A stretch of 46,821 nucleotides of DNA from SIG565 sp045590755 (GTDB lineage Bacteria > Bacillota > Clostridia > Oscillospirales > Acutalibacteraceae), in the NCBI GenBank assembly GCA_045590755.1, contig JAZNRP010000012.1:1-46821 (forward strand), in the 5' to 3' direction. The position numbers and the translations under genes were made by a program. Every line of letters begins with the position of its first letter. Within the stretch, counting starts at the first letter, position 1. Shown here piece by piece: positions 23,562 to 32,471 of the stretch. The notes beneath the pieces were generated by a model. It had not been told where the DNA came from, ran no database searches, and saw only the letters and a list, made by a program, of their open reading frames with translations.

Positions 23562-25508
23562 TTATGCTAACTGTTTTTCTCTTTTTCTTTTTACAATTTG
23601 AATTACTACTACAACCGCTACAAGCGCAAGGCCTATACTGTCGGTAATAATACCCGGGTATATTAGCAATAGTCCGCCGACTACTGAAATTATTCTTTCA
23701 TACCAGCTCATATGCTTTAAGAAGTAACCTTCAAGAGAAGCCGATACTGCAAAGATGCCAACAAGTGAAGTTATACAAATAAGTATTACTTCGGGAACTG
23801 AAGTATCAATAAACAGCATTGCGGGGTTAAGTGCGAAAACATAAGGCACTATAAACGCACCTACTGCCAATTTTGTCGAAGTAATAGCAGTCTTCATTGG
23901 GTTTGCCCCCGCTATTGCCGCGCCTGCATATGCCGCCAAGGCTACGGGTGGTGTTAAGTCGGCAACGATACCGAAATAGAACACAAAGAAGTGCGCGGCT
24001 ATCATTGGAACGCCCATCTGTACTAAAATAGGGGCACAGGTTGCCGCCATAATGCAGTAATTGGCGGTTGTGGGAACACCCATACCAAGCACGATACAGC
24101 AAAGCATTGTAAGGAATAATGCGATTATAACCTGATTGCCTGCAAGTGCTACAATACCGTTAAAGAGCATATAGGCAAGTCCTGTAACACCAATTACACC
24201 TGCAACAATACCTGCAACACCGCAAGCCGCAGCTACGGTAATCATACCCTGTCCGCCTGCCGCTAATGCTTCAAGCAGCTTTTTAGGTGTCATACGGGTT
24301 TCTTTTTTGAACATACTGACTACAATTGCAACCACAATCGCAATTGCCGCAGCATAAGCAATAGAGCGTGTGCTTGTGCCGACAAGATAAATAAGTAATA
24401 TAAGGGGAAGAAGCAAATATGTCTGTTTAAGAAGCGGTTTAAGTCTCGGCAGTTCTTCCTTTGTGAGTCCGCGAAGTCCTTCCTTCTTGGCTTCAAGGTG
24501 AACGGTAATAAATACACCTGCAAAGTAAAGAACTGCGGGTAAAATTGCCTTAACAACTATATTGGAATATGATACACCCACTGTTTCCGCCATAAGAAAG
24601 GCGGCAGCTCCCATAATAGGTGGCATTATCTGTCCACCTGTGGACGCGGCAGCTTCTGCTGCGGCGGCGAATTCGGGCTTGTAGCCGGTTTTCTTCATAA
24701 GCGGAATTGTAACAGCGCCCGAACCTACGGTATTTGCAACCGATGAGCCCGAAACCATACCTTCTAAAGCACTTGCTACAACCGCAACCTTTGCAGGGCC
24801 ACCTGAGAAACGGCCAACCAAAGCGTTGGCAATCTGAATAAAGAACTCAGCAATACCTGTACGCTCCAAAAATGCGCCGAAAATTATAAACATAACAATA
24901 TATTTCGAGCAAACATTAACAGGGGTTGAGAGTATACCTTCCTTTGAATAGAAAAGCACCCGCACATTTTCGGTTATACGCGCCATAATACTGGGATTAG
25001 TAGAGCCCCAGATAAGTGCATAGCCAAGCAAAGCGCCCGCAACACACAAAATGGGTAATCCAACACTTCTTCTGCAAAGCTCAGCAAGGCATAAAATACC
25101 TACAATGCCTATTGCCACTTCAATTGAAGTGATTTTGTAACGCGAAACAATTTCGGTTGCATTAAAGGTATAATAAAGGAACGAGCCTGTACCTGCTATC
25201 ATTAGCAGAATATCGTACCACGGCATAAAGTTTACCTTTTGTGTGCCCTTCTTGGCGGGGAACACCAAAAAACCGATAAACATAATAAATGCCATAAAGG
25301 AAGTAAGTCGAATTTCATCAAGCCAGGTTGCAAACAGTGTTACATATATGCAAAACACCGAAAAGGATGCTAAAACACAGTTCACAATAAATCTTGGAGT
25401 ACCTTCCCATACGCGTGTGTTGGATTCACGGTCAAATTTTTTCATTACGGAATCAAGGTCCATGGCGGTATCAACCGTCTGTTCCTTCTTTTTCTTAAAA
25501 AGTGACAT
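23562..25508 (-). CDS. TRAP transporter fused 4TM/12TM permease
   Basis: A 648-aa integral membrane protein joining the small (DctQ-like, about 30-150) and large (DctM-like, about 150-640) TRAP subunits, the architecture used with TAXI receptors. Family features are EGMVSGSSVANTVGSGAVTIP, AAEAAASTGGQIMPPIMG, GMGVPTTANYCIMA and ADLTPPVALAAYAGAAIA. It imports an organic acid by ion symport; TAXI systems often carry glutamate or C4-dicarboxylates, but the substrate here is unknown. AAGGAGG lies 5 bp before the ATG. An attenuator-like hairpin separates it from the receptor gene. Confidence 0.94.
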   Translation of the reverse strand: MSLFKKKKEQTVDTAMDLDSVMKKFDRESNTRVWEGTPRFIVNCVLASFSVFCIYVTLFATWLDEIRLTSFMAFIMFIGFLVFPAKKGTQKVNFMPWYDILLMIAGTGSFLYYTFNATEIVSRYKITSIEVAIGIVGILCLAELCRRSVGLPILCVAGALLGYALIWGSTNPSIMARITENVRVLFYSKEGILSTPVNVCSKYIVMFIIFGAFLERTGIAEFFIQIANALVGRFSGGPAKVAVVASALEGMVSGSSVANTVGSGAVTIPLMKKTGYKPEFAAAAEAAASTGGQIMPPIMGAAAFLMAETVGVSYSNIVVKAILPAVLYFAGVFITVHLEAKKEGLRGLTKEELPRLKPLLKQTYLLLPLILLIYLVGTSTRSIAYAAAIAIVVAIVVSMFKKETRMTPKKLLEALAAGGQGMITVAAACGVAGIVAGVIGVTGLAYMLFNGIVALAGNQVIIALFLTMLCCIVLGMGVPTTANYCIMAATCAPILVQMGVPMIAAHFFVFYFGIVADLTPPVALAAYAGAAIAGANPMKTAITSTKLAVGAFIVPYVFALNPAMLFIDTSVPEVILICITSLVGIFAVSASLEGYFLKHMSWYERIISVVGGLLLIYPGIITDSIGLALVAVVVVIQIVKRKREKQLA

Positions 25509-25538
25509 AGAATCCTCCTTAAAAGTTTAATAAAATAA

Positions 25539-25571
25539 AATTGGCCACAGCCTTTTTCACTGCAGCCAATT
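25539..25571 (-). terminator. Intercistronic attenuator in the TRAP operon
   Basis: AATTGGC/GCCAATT (25539-25545 with 25565-25571) with inner CAG/CTG pairs. On the minus strand it is followed by TTTTATTTTATT. Partial termination here would give more receptor than permease. Confidence 0.6.
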
Positions 25572-25590
25572 AATAAGACAAACAGTATAA

Positions 25591-26547
25591 TTACTTAGAC
25601 TCTACAGTAATACCCTTTTCTGCAAAGTATTTAGCGGCGCCCTTGTGGAACGGAGCGGCCATACCTGTAGTAGCGTTTTCAAGTGATAATTCTGCGCCCT
25701 TTGCGTGTGCTGTTGTAATAGCCGGAATATTATCAAAGATAGCCTTTGTAATATTGTATACATCTTCTTCGGATGTTGCGGCACTTACAATAAGGGTTGC
25801 CTTAACGGTAACGGTTGTAACATCCGCAGTCTGTCCCGGATAGGTGTTTGCAGGGATTTTATATGTAGTATAGAAATTTGAATTATTCATAAGAGCTGCG
25901 GCAATATCGCCGTCAATCGGAACGAGATAAGCACTTGAAGTAGTGCAAAGCTCCTGAATAGCAGGAGTCGGAGCGCCTGCAACGATAAATGCGGCATCAA
26001 TTTTGCCGTCCTTTAATGCATCTGCCGAATCAGCAAATGACTGATACTGCGGAATAATGTCGTTTTCTGTCATACCTGCAGCTGCAAGAATATCAACTGC
26101 GTTAAAGTAAACACCCGAGCCTGCCGCACCGATAGAAACCTTTTTGCCTCTTAAATCCGCAACACTCTTAATACTGGGGTCCATTGTTACAAGCTGAACC
26201 GCTTCTGCATAAAGACCGCCGATAACACGGAAGGATTCAATTTTACCTTCTTTTTCAAAAGAACGGGCGCCTTCCCAAGCATAAGCCATAACATCAGACT
26301 GAACTGTGCCAAGCTGATAGTTGCCCGCTTCAATACCGAGAATGTTGGCTTTTGAACCGTCGGTAGAAACAACATTTACAGTAATTCCCGTGGTGGCTTT
26401 AATCTGATTGCCGAGAATACCGCCGTAGCCGTAATATGTACCGGCTGTTCCGCCTGTACCCATAGTTAATGTGCCACCTGCACCACCGCAAGCAACAAGT
26501 GTAAGAGCCAGAGCCATTACAAGTAATAGAGAGATGATTTTTTTCAT
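25591..26547 (-). CDS. TAXI-family TRAP transporter solute receptor (lipoprotein)
   Basis: A 318-aa receptor. The lipoprotein signal ends LTLVACGG. The mature start TLTMGTGGTAGTYYGYGGIL is the family hallmark. Later LRGKKVSIGAAGSGVYFNA and DGKIDAAFIVAGAPTPAI follow the TAXI pattern. It captures the ligand outside the cell and delivers it to the permease encoded 82 bp downstream. It has its own sigma-A promoter and AGGAG 8 bp before the ATG. Confidence 0.94.
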   Translation of the reverse strand: MKKIISLLLVMALALTLVACGGAGGTLTMGTGGTAGTYYGYGGILGNQIKATTGITVNVVSTDGSKANILGIEAGNYQLGTVQSDVMAYAWEGARSFEKEGKIESFRVIGGLYAEAVQLVTMDPSIKSVADLRGKKVSIGAAGSGVYFNAVDILAAAGMTENDIIPQYQSFADSADALKDGKIDAAFIVAGAPTPAIQELCTTSSAYLVPIDGDIAAALMNNSNFYTTYKIPANTYPGQTADVTTVTVKATLIVSAATSEEDVYNITKAIFDNIPAITTAHAKGAELSLENATTGMAAPFHKGAAKYFAEKGITVESK

Positions 26548-26578
26548 AATTTTACTCCTTTTTTTATTTTACAGAACA

Positions 26579-26607
26579 ATTATACCATTTTTGAAGTTCT
26601 TTTTCAA
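26579..26607 (-). promoter_or_regulatory. Promoter of the TAXI-TRAP operon
   Basis: On the minus strand: TTGAAA (26607-26602), 17 bp, TATAAT (26584-26579). The -35 overlaps the last codons of the GT2 gene. Confidence 0.75.
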
Positions 26608-27542
26608 GAATTAATTATTATATTGCTTTCATCCAATATAAATACGGGTCTCTTTTTGGTTTCAAGGTAGGTCTTCGCTAAATACTGGCCGAGAACGCCC
26701 ATAAACAAAAGCTGTATTCCCCCCACAAAAAGCATTACACATATAGTAGATGCCCAACCCTGTACGGCATCGCCGAAAACAAGGCGCCTGACAATTATAA
26801 ATATGAGCGCAATAAAGGCTATAACGCTAAGCAGTACTCCAAGCACGGCAGAAATAACAAGCGGTGTTGTGGAAAATGCGGCAATTCCGTCAAGCGCATA
26901 TAAGAACAGTTTTCCAAATGACCAACGGGACTCCCCTGCAATACGGGTGCAGTGTTCGAATTCAAACCACTTTGTCTTAAAGCCTACCCATCCGTAAAGC
27001 CCCTTTGAAAAGCGATTATACTCTCCCATTCCCAGTAGCGCGTTTACAAATTTTCTGTTCATAAGTCTATAATCTCTCGCACCGTCTACAAGCTCGGTGT
27101 CGGAAATTCTGTTCATTAATTTATAAAATATTCTTGCAAACAAAGAGCGTATGGCGGGCTCTCCCTTGCGGCTGACGCGCCTTGTTGCAACGCTATCGTA
27201 TTTACTGCTTTTTACAGCATTATACATTTCGGGCAATAATGAAGGCGGGTCCTGTAAATCGGCATCCATAACGGCAACAAAATCGCCCGTACTATATTTA
27301 AGACCCGCATATATTGCCGCTTCCTTGCCGAAATTTCGGGAAAAGGACAGGTATTTTACCCTGTCATCCTTTCCAGCCATTTCTTTTATAATATCAAGGC
27401 TTTTATCAACCGAACCATCATTAACAAATAAAAACTCAAAGCTCTCTTCAGTTATTTCGCTGTCTGTTACGCGGGTTAGCTCTTTGAAGAACAGCGGCAA
27501 AGCCGACTCTTCGTTAAATACAGGTACAACAATACTAATCAT
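26604..27542 (-). CDS. GT2 glycosyltransferase, polyprenyl-phosphate hexose synthase type (GtrB/YkcC-like)
   Basis: A 312-aa protein. The GT-A domain starts ISIVVPVFNEESALP. The metal-binding site is AVMDADLQDPP, with the family's FLFVNDGSVDKS and YLSFSRNFGKEAAI. Two C-terminal membrane segments (about 226-255 and 262-290) anchor it. It would make polyprenyl-phosphate glucose or a similar lipid-linked sugar for cell-envelope decoration. It follows the ZIP gene by 11 bp, presumably in one transcript. Confidence 0.9.
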   Translation of the reverse strand: MISIVVPVFNEESALPLFFKELTRVTDSEITEESFEFLFVNDGSVDKSLDIIKEMAGKDDRVKYLSFSRNFGKEAAIYAGLKYSTGDFVAVMDADLQDPPSLLPEMYNAVKSSKYDSVATRRVSRKGEPAIRSLFARIFYKLMNRISDTELVDGARDYRLMNRKFVNALLGMGEYNRFSKGLYGWVGFKTKWFEFEHCTRIAGESRWSFGKLFLYALDGIAAFSTTPLVISAVLGVLLSVIAFIALIFIIVRRLVFGDAVQGWASTICVMLFVGGIQLLFMGVLGQYLAKTYLETKKRPVFILDESNIIINS

Positions 27543-27553
27543 TTATAATTCAC

Positions 27554-28306
27554 CTACAAATAAAAATCTACCAGCAGCATAAGGCAAAAGCCGATAAGCA
27601 AGGCATAAGTTGAACTCCGCTCATTCCCGTGAGCGTGGGTTTCGGGTATCATTTCATCGCTTATAATATAAAGCATTGTGCCACCTGCAAAGGCAAGTGC
27701 AAACGGCAGTACTGCCGACGACAGACTTACCGCAAAATACCCCAAAAATGTGCCGACAACTTCAATAAGTCCCGTAACGGCGGCAATTAAAAATGTGTTT
27801 TTTCGGTTTATTCCTGCGGCAAGCATTGGACCTATAATTACCATACCTTCGGGTATATTCTGTAGTGCAATACCACCCGCAATTGTAATAGCATCTGCCG
27901 TATTGCCCGAGCCAAAGCCGACACCTGCCGCAATGCCTTCGGGAAAATTGTGTATTGCTATTGCCAAAACGAACAGCAAAATTTTATTTATTTGCTTTAC
28001 ACTTTCAGGATGCCGCTCACTGTCACCGCCAACAAGTTTATGAAGGTGTGGTACTGCGCGGTCAATAATATTAAGCACCACTGCGCCGCAAAATACACCC
28101 GCCACGGTTACAATTGGTGCAAATTTACCGCCTTCAAGTGACGGTAATATTAGTCCCACCACAGCCGCACACATCATAACACCTGCGGCAAAGCCTAATA
28201 TCATATCACTGAATTTATGCGATACCTTTTTAAATAAAAAGCCAAGCGCGGCACCGACAACCGTAGCACCGCCGACACCAAGCGCCGTAAGTAATACTAT
28301 TTCCAT
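27554..28306 (-). CDS. ZIP-family metal transporter
   Basis: A 250-aa membrane protein with about eight segments. The metal-binding helices carry HNFPEGIAAGVGFG and LQNIPEGMVIIGP, the paired (H/Q)NxPEG motifs of ZIP transporters (ZupT/GufA type). A short His loop lies in the N-terminal half (PHLHKLVGGDSERH) and a second patch near the C-terminus (ETHAHGN). It probably moves zinc or another divalent metal into the cytoplasm. AGGAG precedes the ATG. Confidence 0.92.
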   Translation of the reverse strand: MEIVLLTALGVGGATVVGAALGFLFKKVSHKFSDMILGFAAGVMMCAAVVGLILPSLEGGKFAPIVTVAGVFCGAVVLNIIDRAVPHLHKLVGGDSERHPESVKQINKILLFVLAIAIHNFPEGIAAGVGFGSGNTADAITIAGGIALQNIPEGMVIIGPMLAAGINRKNTFLIAAVTGLIEVVGTFLGYFAVSLSSAVLPFALAFAGGTMLYIISDEMIPETHAHGNERSSTYALLIGFCLMLLVDFYL

Positions 28307-28340
28307 TTTTTCTCCTATAAAAATTTTTACAGTTTTTTAA

Positions 28341-28369
28341 ATTATAACATTATCAATATAAAAAAACAA
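28341..28369 (-). promoter_or_regulatory. Promoter of the ZIP-GT2 operon
   Basis: On the minus strand: TTGTTT (28369-28364), 17 bp, TATAAT (28346-28341). The -35 overlaps the T-run of the upstream terminator. Confidence 0.65.
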
Positions 28370-28393
28370 GTCGTGGGCGAATACCCACGACTT
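28360..28393 (-). terminator. Terminator of the Cthe_2159-like gene
   Basis: A 10-bp stem AAGTCGTGGG/CCCACGACTT (28368-28377 with 28384-28393), followed on the minus strand by seven T. Confidence 0.85.
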
Positions 28394-28400
28394 AAAAAAG

Positions 28401-29912
28401 TTATTTTATTTTGATATTGCCAAAGAAATTTCCGCCCGCATTTATTGTGAAGATTTCACTGCCCGCCGACTGCATTTGACCGTTGGGTGAAAACTCTTTA
28501 TCATTTTCAGGTCTTGTCGGCATTTCGCCGTTTGGTAACTCAGGCATTACTTCGGGTCGGGCAAAGTTTTCACCGTTTGGCAATTCAGTTCCTTCCCCCG
28601 GCTGAATTTCACCTTCGGGCATTCCTTCTTGCGGCATTTGTGGGCGTTGCATACCGCCCATCATACCCGCGCTACACACCATTTGTTTATCACCGCAATA
28701 GAAGGTGTAGTCTGCGGCTTTTAGTTTTTCGGATGAGATTACAAGTATTGTAAAATCGTTTTGCGGGGTGTATTCGGCGGCCACCTTACCATTTTCGTCT
28801 TTAAGGGTATATTTTTCTCCGCCTTTTTGTTTCTTGGCAAAGGTAAATACCGCATAGTTTTGCTTTTGCGATGCAACGCTATCAAACATATTTCCCGTCG
28901 CTAATACTTCGCCGCCGTTTATATAAATTCCTTTATCAGAATCTATACCCGCGTCGCCGCTTATTCCGCAACCGTACGCCGTAACCGAGCCGCCGTTAAT
29001 TACCAACCAACCGTTTGAGTCGATTCCGTCACCTTCGCCCGTTGCGCCGTTTGCAGTTATATTAATATTGCCGCCGTTTATGGTGGTAACCGATATATTA
29101 TCTTCGTTTGTATTGATACCGTCATTTCCTGACTCTATATTTATGTTACCGCCGTTTATTGTGAGATGCAGTTCGGAATCAAGCCCTTCGTTTTCCGCTT
29201 TAATATTCAGAATGCCGTTACCCTTTTTTTCGCCTGATACATTCATTGACATTTTTGAATAAAATGCTCCGTCATATTTATGAAGCTTTTTACTGTCGGT
29301 CACTTCGGTGCCGTCTTCGCTTAAAGTAACGGATTTATATATTTTAGCAACATAAGAGCCTTCTATATTATTTTCGGTCTTATCTGCTATAATTACATTT
29401 GCTCCCGCTAAAGAAGTGTCCACCTTTTGAGTTGCAGTTTCTTCTTCCTTGCTGCCACACTCATACACATTATAAAAAATAACTGCAGGGGCTACAGTAC
29501 ACTTTATGTCGACTCCGTTTAAAATAAGGGTTACCGCCTTTGTTTCATCACTCTCGGCTTCTTCGCCTAAGTCTACGGCTATCTGACCCGAAGACAATTT
29601 TCCCGACAACCTATAGTTGCCCGCTTTACTTATATGCACAACCGTATGCGACGCGGCTTCTTCTACAGTATGAGCGTCGGCTTCTCGGCCTTCGCCATAG
29701 GTAAAATCTTTTTCCGTTTCGTAGTAAACTATATCGTTTGCTACATACACCGCCGATTCTTTATCTTTAGATACAGTGGCTCCGTCTACCGTTATTTCCG
29801 TATCAGACAAAACAATGTCTACCGCATCTATTTTGTCATTTGCTTTACAAGAGCACAAAAAACATACAGACATTAATACCATCGCCAACAGAGAACATAA
29901 ACCTTTTTTCAT
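28401..29912 (-). CDS. Surface lipoprotein with Cthe_2159-like carbohydrate-binding beta-helix
   Basis: A 503-aa protein. The lipoprotein signal has acceptor Cys22 (FLCSC). Residues about 80-400 form a right-handed beta-helix-like region: repeated INGG turns (INGGNINI twice, INGGSVTA, INGGEVLA) alternate with DGINTN/DGIDSN, the pattern of the C. thermocellum Cthe_2159 family, which binds cellulose and pectin. The last ~80 residues are disordered, rich in Met, Pro, Glu and Gly, with PNGE-type repeats. It is probably a cell-surface polysaccharide binder. AGGAG lies 7 bp upstream; single gene. Confidence 0.83.
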   Translation of the reverse strand: MKKGLCSLLAMVLMSVCFLCSCKANDKIDAVDIVLSDTEITVDGATVSKDKESAVYVANDIVYYETEKDFTYGEGREADAHTVEEAASHTVVHISKAGNYRLSGKLSSGQIAVDLGEEAESDETKAVTLILNGVDIKCTVAPAVIFYNVYECGSKEEETATQKVDTSLAGANVIIADKTENNIEGSYVAKIYKSVTLSEDGTEVTDSKKLHKYDGAFYSKMSMNVSGEKKGNGILNIKAENEGLDSELHLTINGGNINIESGNDGINTNEDNISVTTINGGNINITANGATGEGDGIDSNGWLVINGGSVTAYGCGISGDAGIDSDKGIYINGGEVLATGNMFDSVASQKQNYAVFTFAKKQKGGEKYTLKDENGKVAAEYTPQNDFTILVISSEKLKAADYTFYCGDKQMVCSAGMMGGMQRPQMPQEGMPEGEIQPGEGTELPNGENFARPEVMPELPNGEMPTRPENDKEFSPNGQMQSAGSEIFTINAGGNFFGNIKIK

Positions 29913-29923
29913 AAAAACACTCC

Positions 29924-29958
29924 TTTGTTAACATTGTACGCTTTATTTGTTAACAAAT
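29924..29958. promoter_or_regulatory. Candidate operator boxes TTTGTTAACA
   Basis: TTTGTTAACA occurs at 29924-29933 and again inside a 14-bp perfect palindrome ATTTGTTAACAAAT (29945-29958). The spacing is 22 bp, about two helical turns, upstream of the lipoprotein gene. No clear -35/-10 pair for that gene was found next to them. Confidence 0.4.
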
Positions 29959-29979
29959 TTTTACTGTTAAATTAATAAT

Positions 29980-30008
29980 TTGACAATTATATTATAAACT
30001 GATAAAAT
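29980..30008 (+). promoter_or_regulatory. Promoter of the YihX-like phosphatase
   Basis: TTGACA (29980-29985), 17 bp, TAAAAT (30003-30008), 31 bp before the TTG start. Confidence 0.7.
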
Positions 30009-30039
30009 CGTTTTGTAAAACAATTTAAGGAATGATTTT

Positions 30040-30645
30040 TTGAAAAATAATATTATTTTTGATTTTGGCAAGGTGCTCGTAGAGTTTTCACCCGAATATA
30101 TGACAAAACAGTATGTAAGCGACCAAGACGATGCCCGCCTTATTGCCGATGCGGTTTTTGACAGAAAATATTGGGACCCGCTTGATGACGGCTCAATTAC
30201 CGATAGTGAAGTAATTGACGGTTTTTGCGAACAGTTGCCTTCTCATCTTCACGAAGTCGCCGCAAAGGTATATAAAAATTGGGCTTATAATTTGCCGTTT
30301 ATTGATGGTATGCCAGAGCTTGTAAAAAAGCTTAAGGAAAGCGAAAAAAAGATATTTTTGTTGTCCAACATAAGCATCGGTTTTGCTGAAGATTATAAAA
30401 ATATTGCACCCATAAACGAACTGTTTTCCCTTTTTGATGGGCTTGTTTTTTCGGGTCCGCTCGGTATTGTGAAACCCGACAAAGAAATCTTTTGCCACCT
30501 TTTAAATACATATAACCTTAATGCCGATGACTGCATTTTTATAGATGACAGCGAGAAGAACATAAACGGTGCGGTAAATGCAGGAATTGAAGGTTACCTT
30601 TTTGATAGAGATGTAGAAAAATTAGCCGAATATTTATTCAAATAA
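30040..30645 (+). CDS. HAD-IA family phosphatase (YihX-like)
   Basis: A 201-aa HAD hydrolase. Motif I is IIFDFGKVLVEF: nucleophile Asp8 is present, but the usual second Asp is Gly, as in YihX and epoxide-hydrolase-type HADs. Motif II is FLLSNIS, the motif III lysine is in GIVKPDKEIF, and motif IV is CIFIDDSEKN. YihX dephosphorylates glucose-1-phosphate; the specificity here is not known. The start is TTG, with AAGGA 8 bp upstream; a nearby ATG is out of frame. Confidence 0.85.
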   Translation: MKNNIIFDFGKVLVEFSPEYMTKQYVSDQDDARLIADAVFDRKYWDPLDDGSITDSEVIDGFCEQLPSHLHEVAAKVYKNWAYNLPFIDGMPELVKKLKESEKKIFLLSNISIGFAEDYKNIAPINELFSLFDGLVFSGPLGIVKPDKEIFCHLLNTYNLNADDCIFIDDSEKNINGAVNAGIEGYLFDRDVEKLAEYLFK

Positions 30646-30647
30646 TT

Positions 30648-30671
30648 AAAGCACCCTTTCGGGTGCTTTTT
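30648..30671. terminator. Bidirectional terminator between phosphatase and his operon
   Basis: A 9-bp stem AAAGCACCC/GGGTGCTTT with TTTC loop (30648-30669), flanked by A and T runs. It ends both the plus-strand HAD gene and the long minus-strand his operon. Confidence 0.85.
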
Positions 30672-31716
30672 ATATTATCTTTTCTATTAATTTTTGGAGG
30701 GACTTTGCCGTTGCCCAAAAGCCCATATCGTTTGAGTGGCAGCCTTCCACCGTGCCGAAATCTTCATATTCGGCAAACTCTTTTGTTCCATCCCAAAAAT
30801 AAACATTTTTGTCGCCGCTTTGTACGGCATTTTTATATGTTGAATAAATAATCTGCCTTCTTTTCTCTTTTTCCTTCATAAAGGATGTCGCACTCGTTAT
30901 AATTATGGGTAAATCGGGGTTTGCCGCGCGGACCGTTTTGAACACATTTTCGTGGGTGGCTTTAAGGTGTTCAGGGTTTGGTGCATTATGGTCATAGTCG
31001 AGCACAAACAGCTTCATATCAAGCCCTGCTATATAGTTTGCCATAGCCTGTTCGCCCTTGCAATTGCCCGAAAAGCCAAGGTTTAGGTAGTCAATATCAA
31101 AATGATTTGAAATAATACTTGGGTACGCGTTGCCCGGTCGTGTCGCGCATCCGCCTTGTGTAATTGAACTGCCGTAAAAAACAATTTTACCTTGTTTGCT
31201 GTATGGTGCGGCTTTTGATAGCATAGCTCCGTTTTGCAACCCTATATACATCTCGGTTACTTCACTGTAAAGCGGAAGATTAATCATAATATCTCGAACT
31301 TTTTTACTCTTAAATGTGTAAACCGCTTCATAGCCGTTTTCAAGTTCATAGGGCGGTATAAAGGTGTTATTAAACCTATAATCCTTATCTTCCCTTACAT
31401 ACATATCCAGTCCCGCCGAGCCGCTAAGGGCAAAATGCGGCATTTTGCTTATTCTACCCATTTTAACCGAGATAGCTACATATTCACTGTCTGTACAAAA
31501 GCGTATTCTGCCACCCGATGTAGATGTACTGTTATAATGTACGCCGTCACTCACACTTTTAGCGACTTCTTCGGGCATTCTGCGGAATTTTCCGTCCTTA
31601 TAAAACACCCCGTGTATACTAAAAGGCTCGCTTAAAACCGAACGGAAAACAATATCCGGCTTTTCTATTTTTGATTCAATTTCAAAATTCTTATCTATTT
31701 CTTCTATTCTACGCAT
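30670..31716 (-). CDS. SGNH hydrolase with GxDLY-type N-terminal domain
   Basis: A 348-aa protein. The N-terminal beta domain (about 30-165) contains SAGLDMYV, the GxDLY signature. The C-terminal Lipase_GDSL_3-type domain has FYGSSITQGGCATRPG (nucleophile Ser in GSSIT), LGFSGNCKGEQAM, the LFVLDYDHNAPNPEHL block and EGCHSNDMGFW with the catalytic His. No signal peptide, so it is probably cytoplasmic. It lies 2 bp after hisJ and is the last gene of the his operon; a role in histidine synthesis is not expected. Confidence 0.83.
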   Translation of the reverse strand: MRRIEEIDKNFEIESKIEKPDIVFRSVLSEPFSIHGVFYKDGKFRRMPEEVAKSVSDGVHYNSTSTSGGRIRFCTDSEYVAISVKMGRISKMPHFALSGSAGLDMYVREDKDYRFNNTFIPPYELENGYEAVYTFKSKKVRDIMINLPLYSEVTEMYIGLQNGAMLSKAAPYSKQGKIVFYGSSITQGGCATRPGNAYPSIISNHFDIDYLNLGFSGNCKGEQAMANYIAGLDMKLFVLDYDHNAPNPEHLKATHENVFKTVRAANPDLPIIITSATSFMKEKEKRRQIIYSTYKNAVQSGDKNVYFWDGTKEFAEYEDFGTVEGCHSNDMGFWATAKSLQKLIEKII

Positions 31717-31718
31717 TG

Positions 31719-32471
31719 TCAGTTAGCCCTTTCATAAAAGTCACGGAAGCCGAAAGCCAACGCATCGGCACTGTGAGCATCACTTGAAGTAATAAATTTG
31801 GCGCCCTTTGTCTTTATATATTCTATAATATTGTCTTCGGGGTAAGGTGTTGTTCGGTAGCCGCGCGAAATGGCGCCCGTATTAATTTCAAACGGAATAT
31901 TAGCGGTTAACAGCTTGTCTACCGCCGCTTGTGCCGCCTTAATATATCGCGGATGCTTTGTATCGAATATTTCTCCGTTTTCATTGAACTTTGTTATTAA
32001 ATCAAAGTGACCTATAATGTCGGCTTTTGTCTTTTGGGCAACCTTGGCAACACATTTATAATACTCTTCGATTAGCGTATAAATATCGCCGCCGCAAAAT
32101 TCCTTTGCCGCATTTTCTAAAATTTCCCGACTTTCATCAACCGGAATATAGGTGTCATCAAATTTGAAATAGTGTACAGAGCCTATTACGAAATCAAACC
32201 TATCGGTTGGGTAGTCGGAATAAAAATCCTGCTCAATGCCGCACAAAATTTCAATTTTGCCGCTGTATTTTTCTTTAAGCGCATTTATTTCCTTAATGTA
32301 TTCCTCTACCCTTTCCTTTCCTATACAGTAGGATTCATCAAAATGGGTATAGGAATGGTCGGAAAAGCCTATTGTGGAAATACCCTTTTCTATAGCCGAC
32401 AGCACCATTTCTTCGGGGCCATCTTTTCCATCGGAATAGTTTGTGTGAACATGAAGGTCACTAATTATCAT
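31719..32471 (-). CDS. hisJ: Histidinol-phosphatase, PHP family
   Basis: A 250-aa PHP-domain phosphatase removing phosphate from histidinol phosphate. Metal ligands: ISDLHVHTNYSDG (HxH near residue 7), GFSDHSYTHFDES, GIEQDFY, IGSVHYF and TSSDAHSADALAFG. Firmicutes HisJ/HisK has this fold. The operon has no other histidinol phosphatase and hisB is monofunctional, which supports the call. The ATG overlaps the hisIE stop by 4 bp. Confidence 0.9.
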   Translation of the reverse strand: MIISDLHVHTNYSDGKDGPEEMVLSAIEKGISTIGFSDHSYTHFDESYCIGKERVEEYIKEINALKEKYSGKIEILCGIEQDFYSDYPTDRFDFVIGSVHYFKFDDTYIPVDESREILENAAKEFCGGDIYTLIEEYYKCVAKVAQKTKADIIGHFDLITKFNENGEIFDTKHPRYIKAAQAAVDKLLTANIPFEINTGAISRGYRTTPYPEDNIIEYIKTKGAKFITSSDAHSADALAFGFRDFYERAN

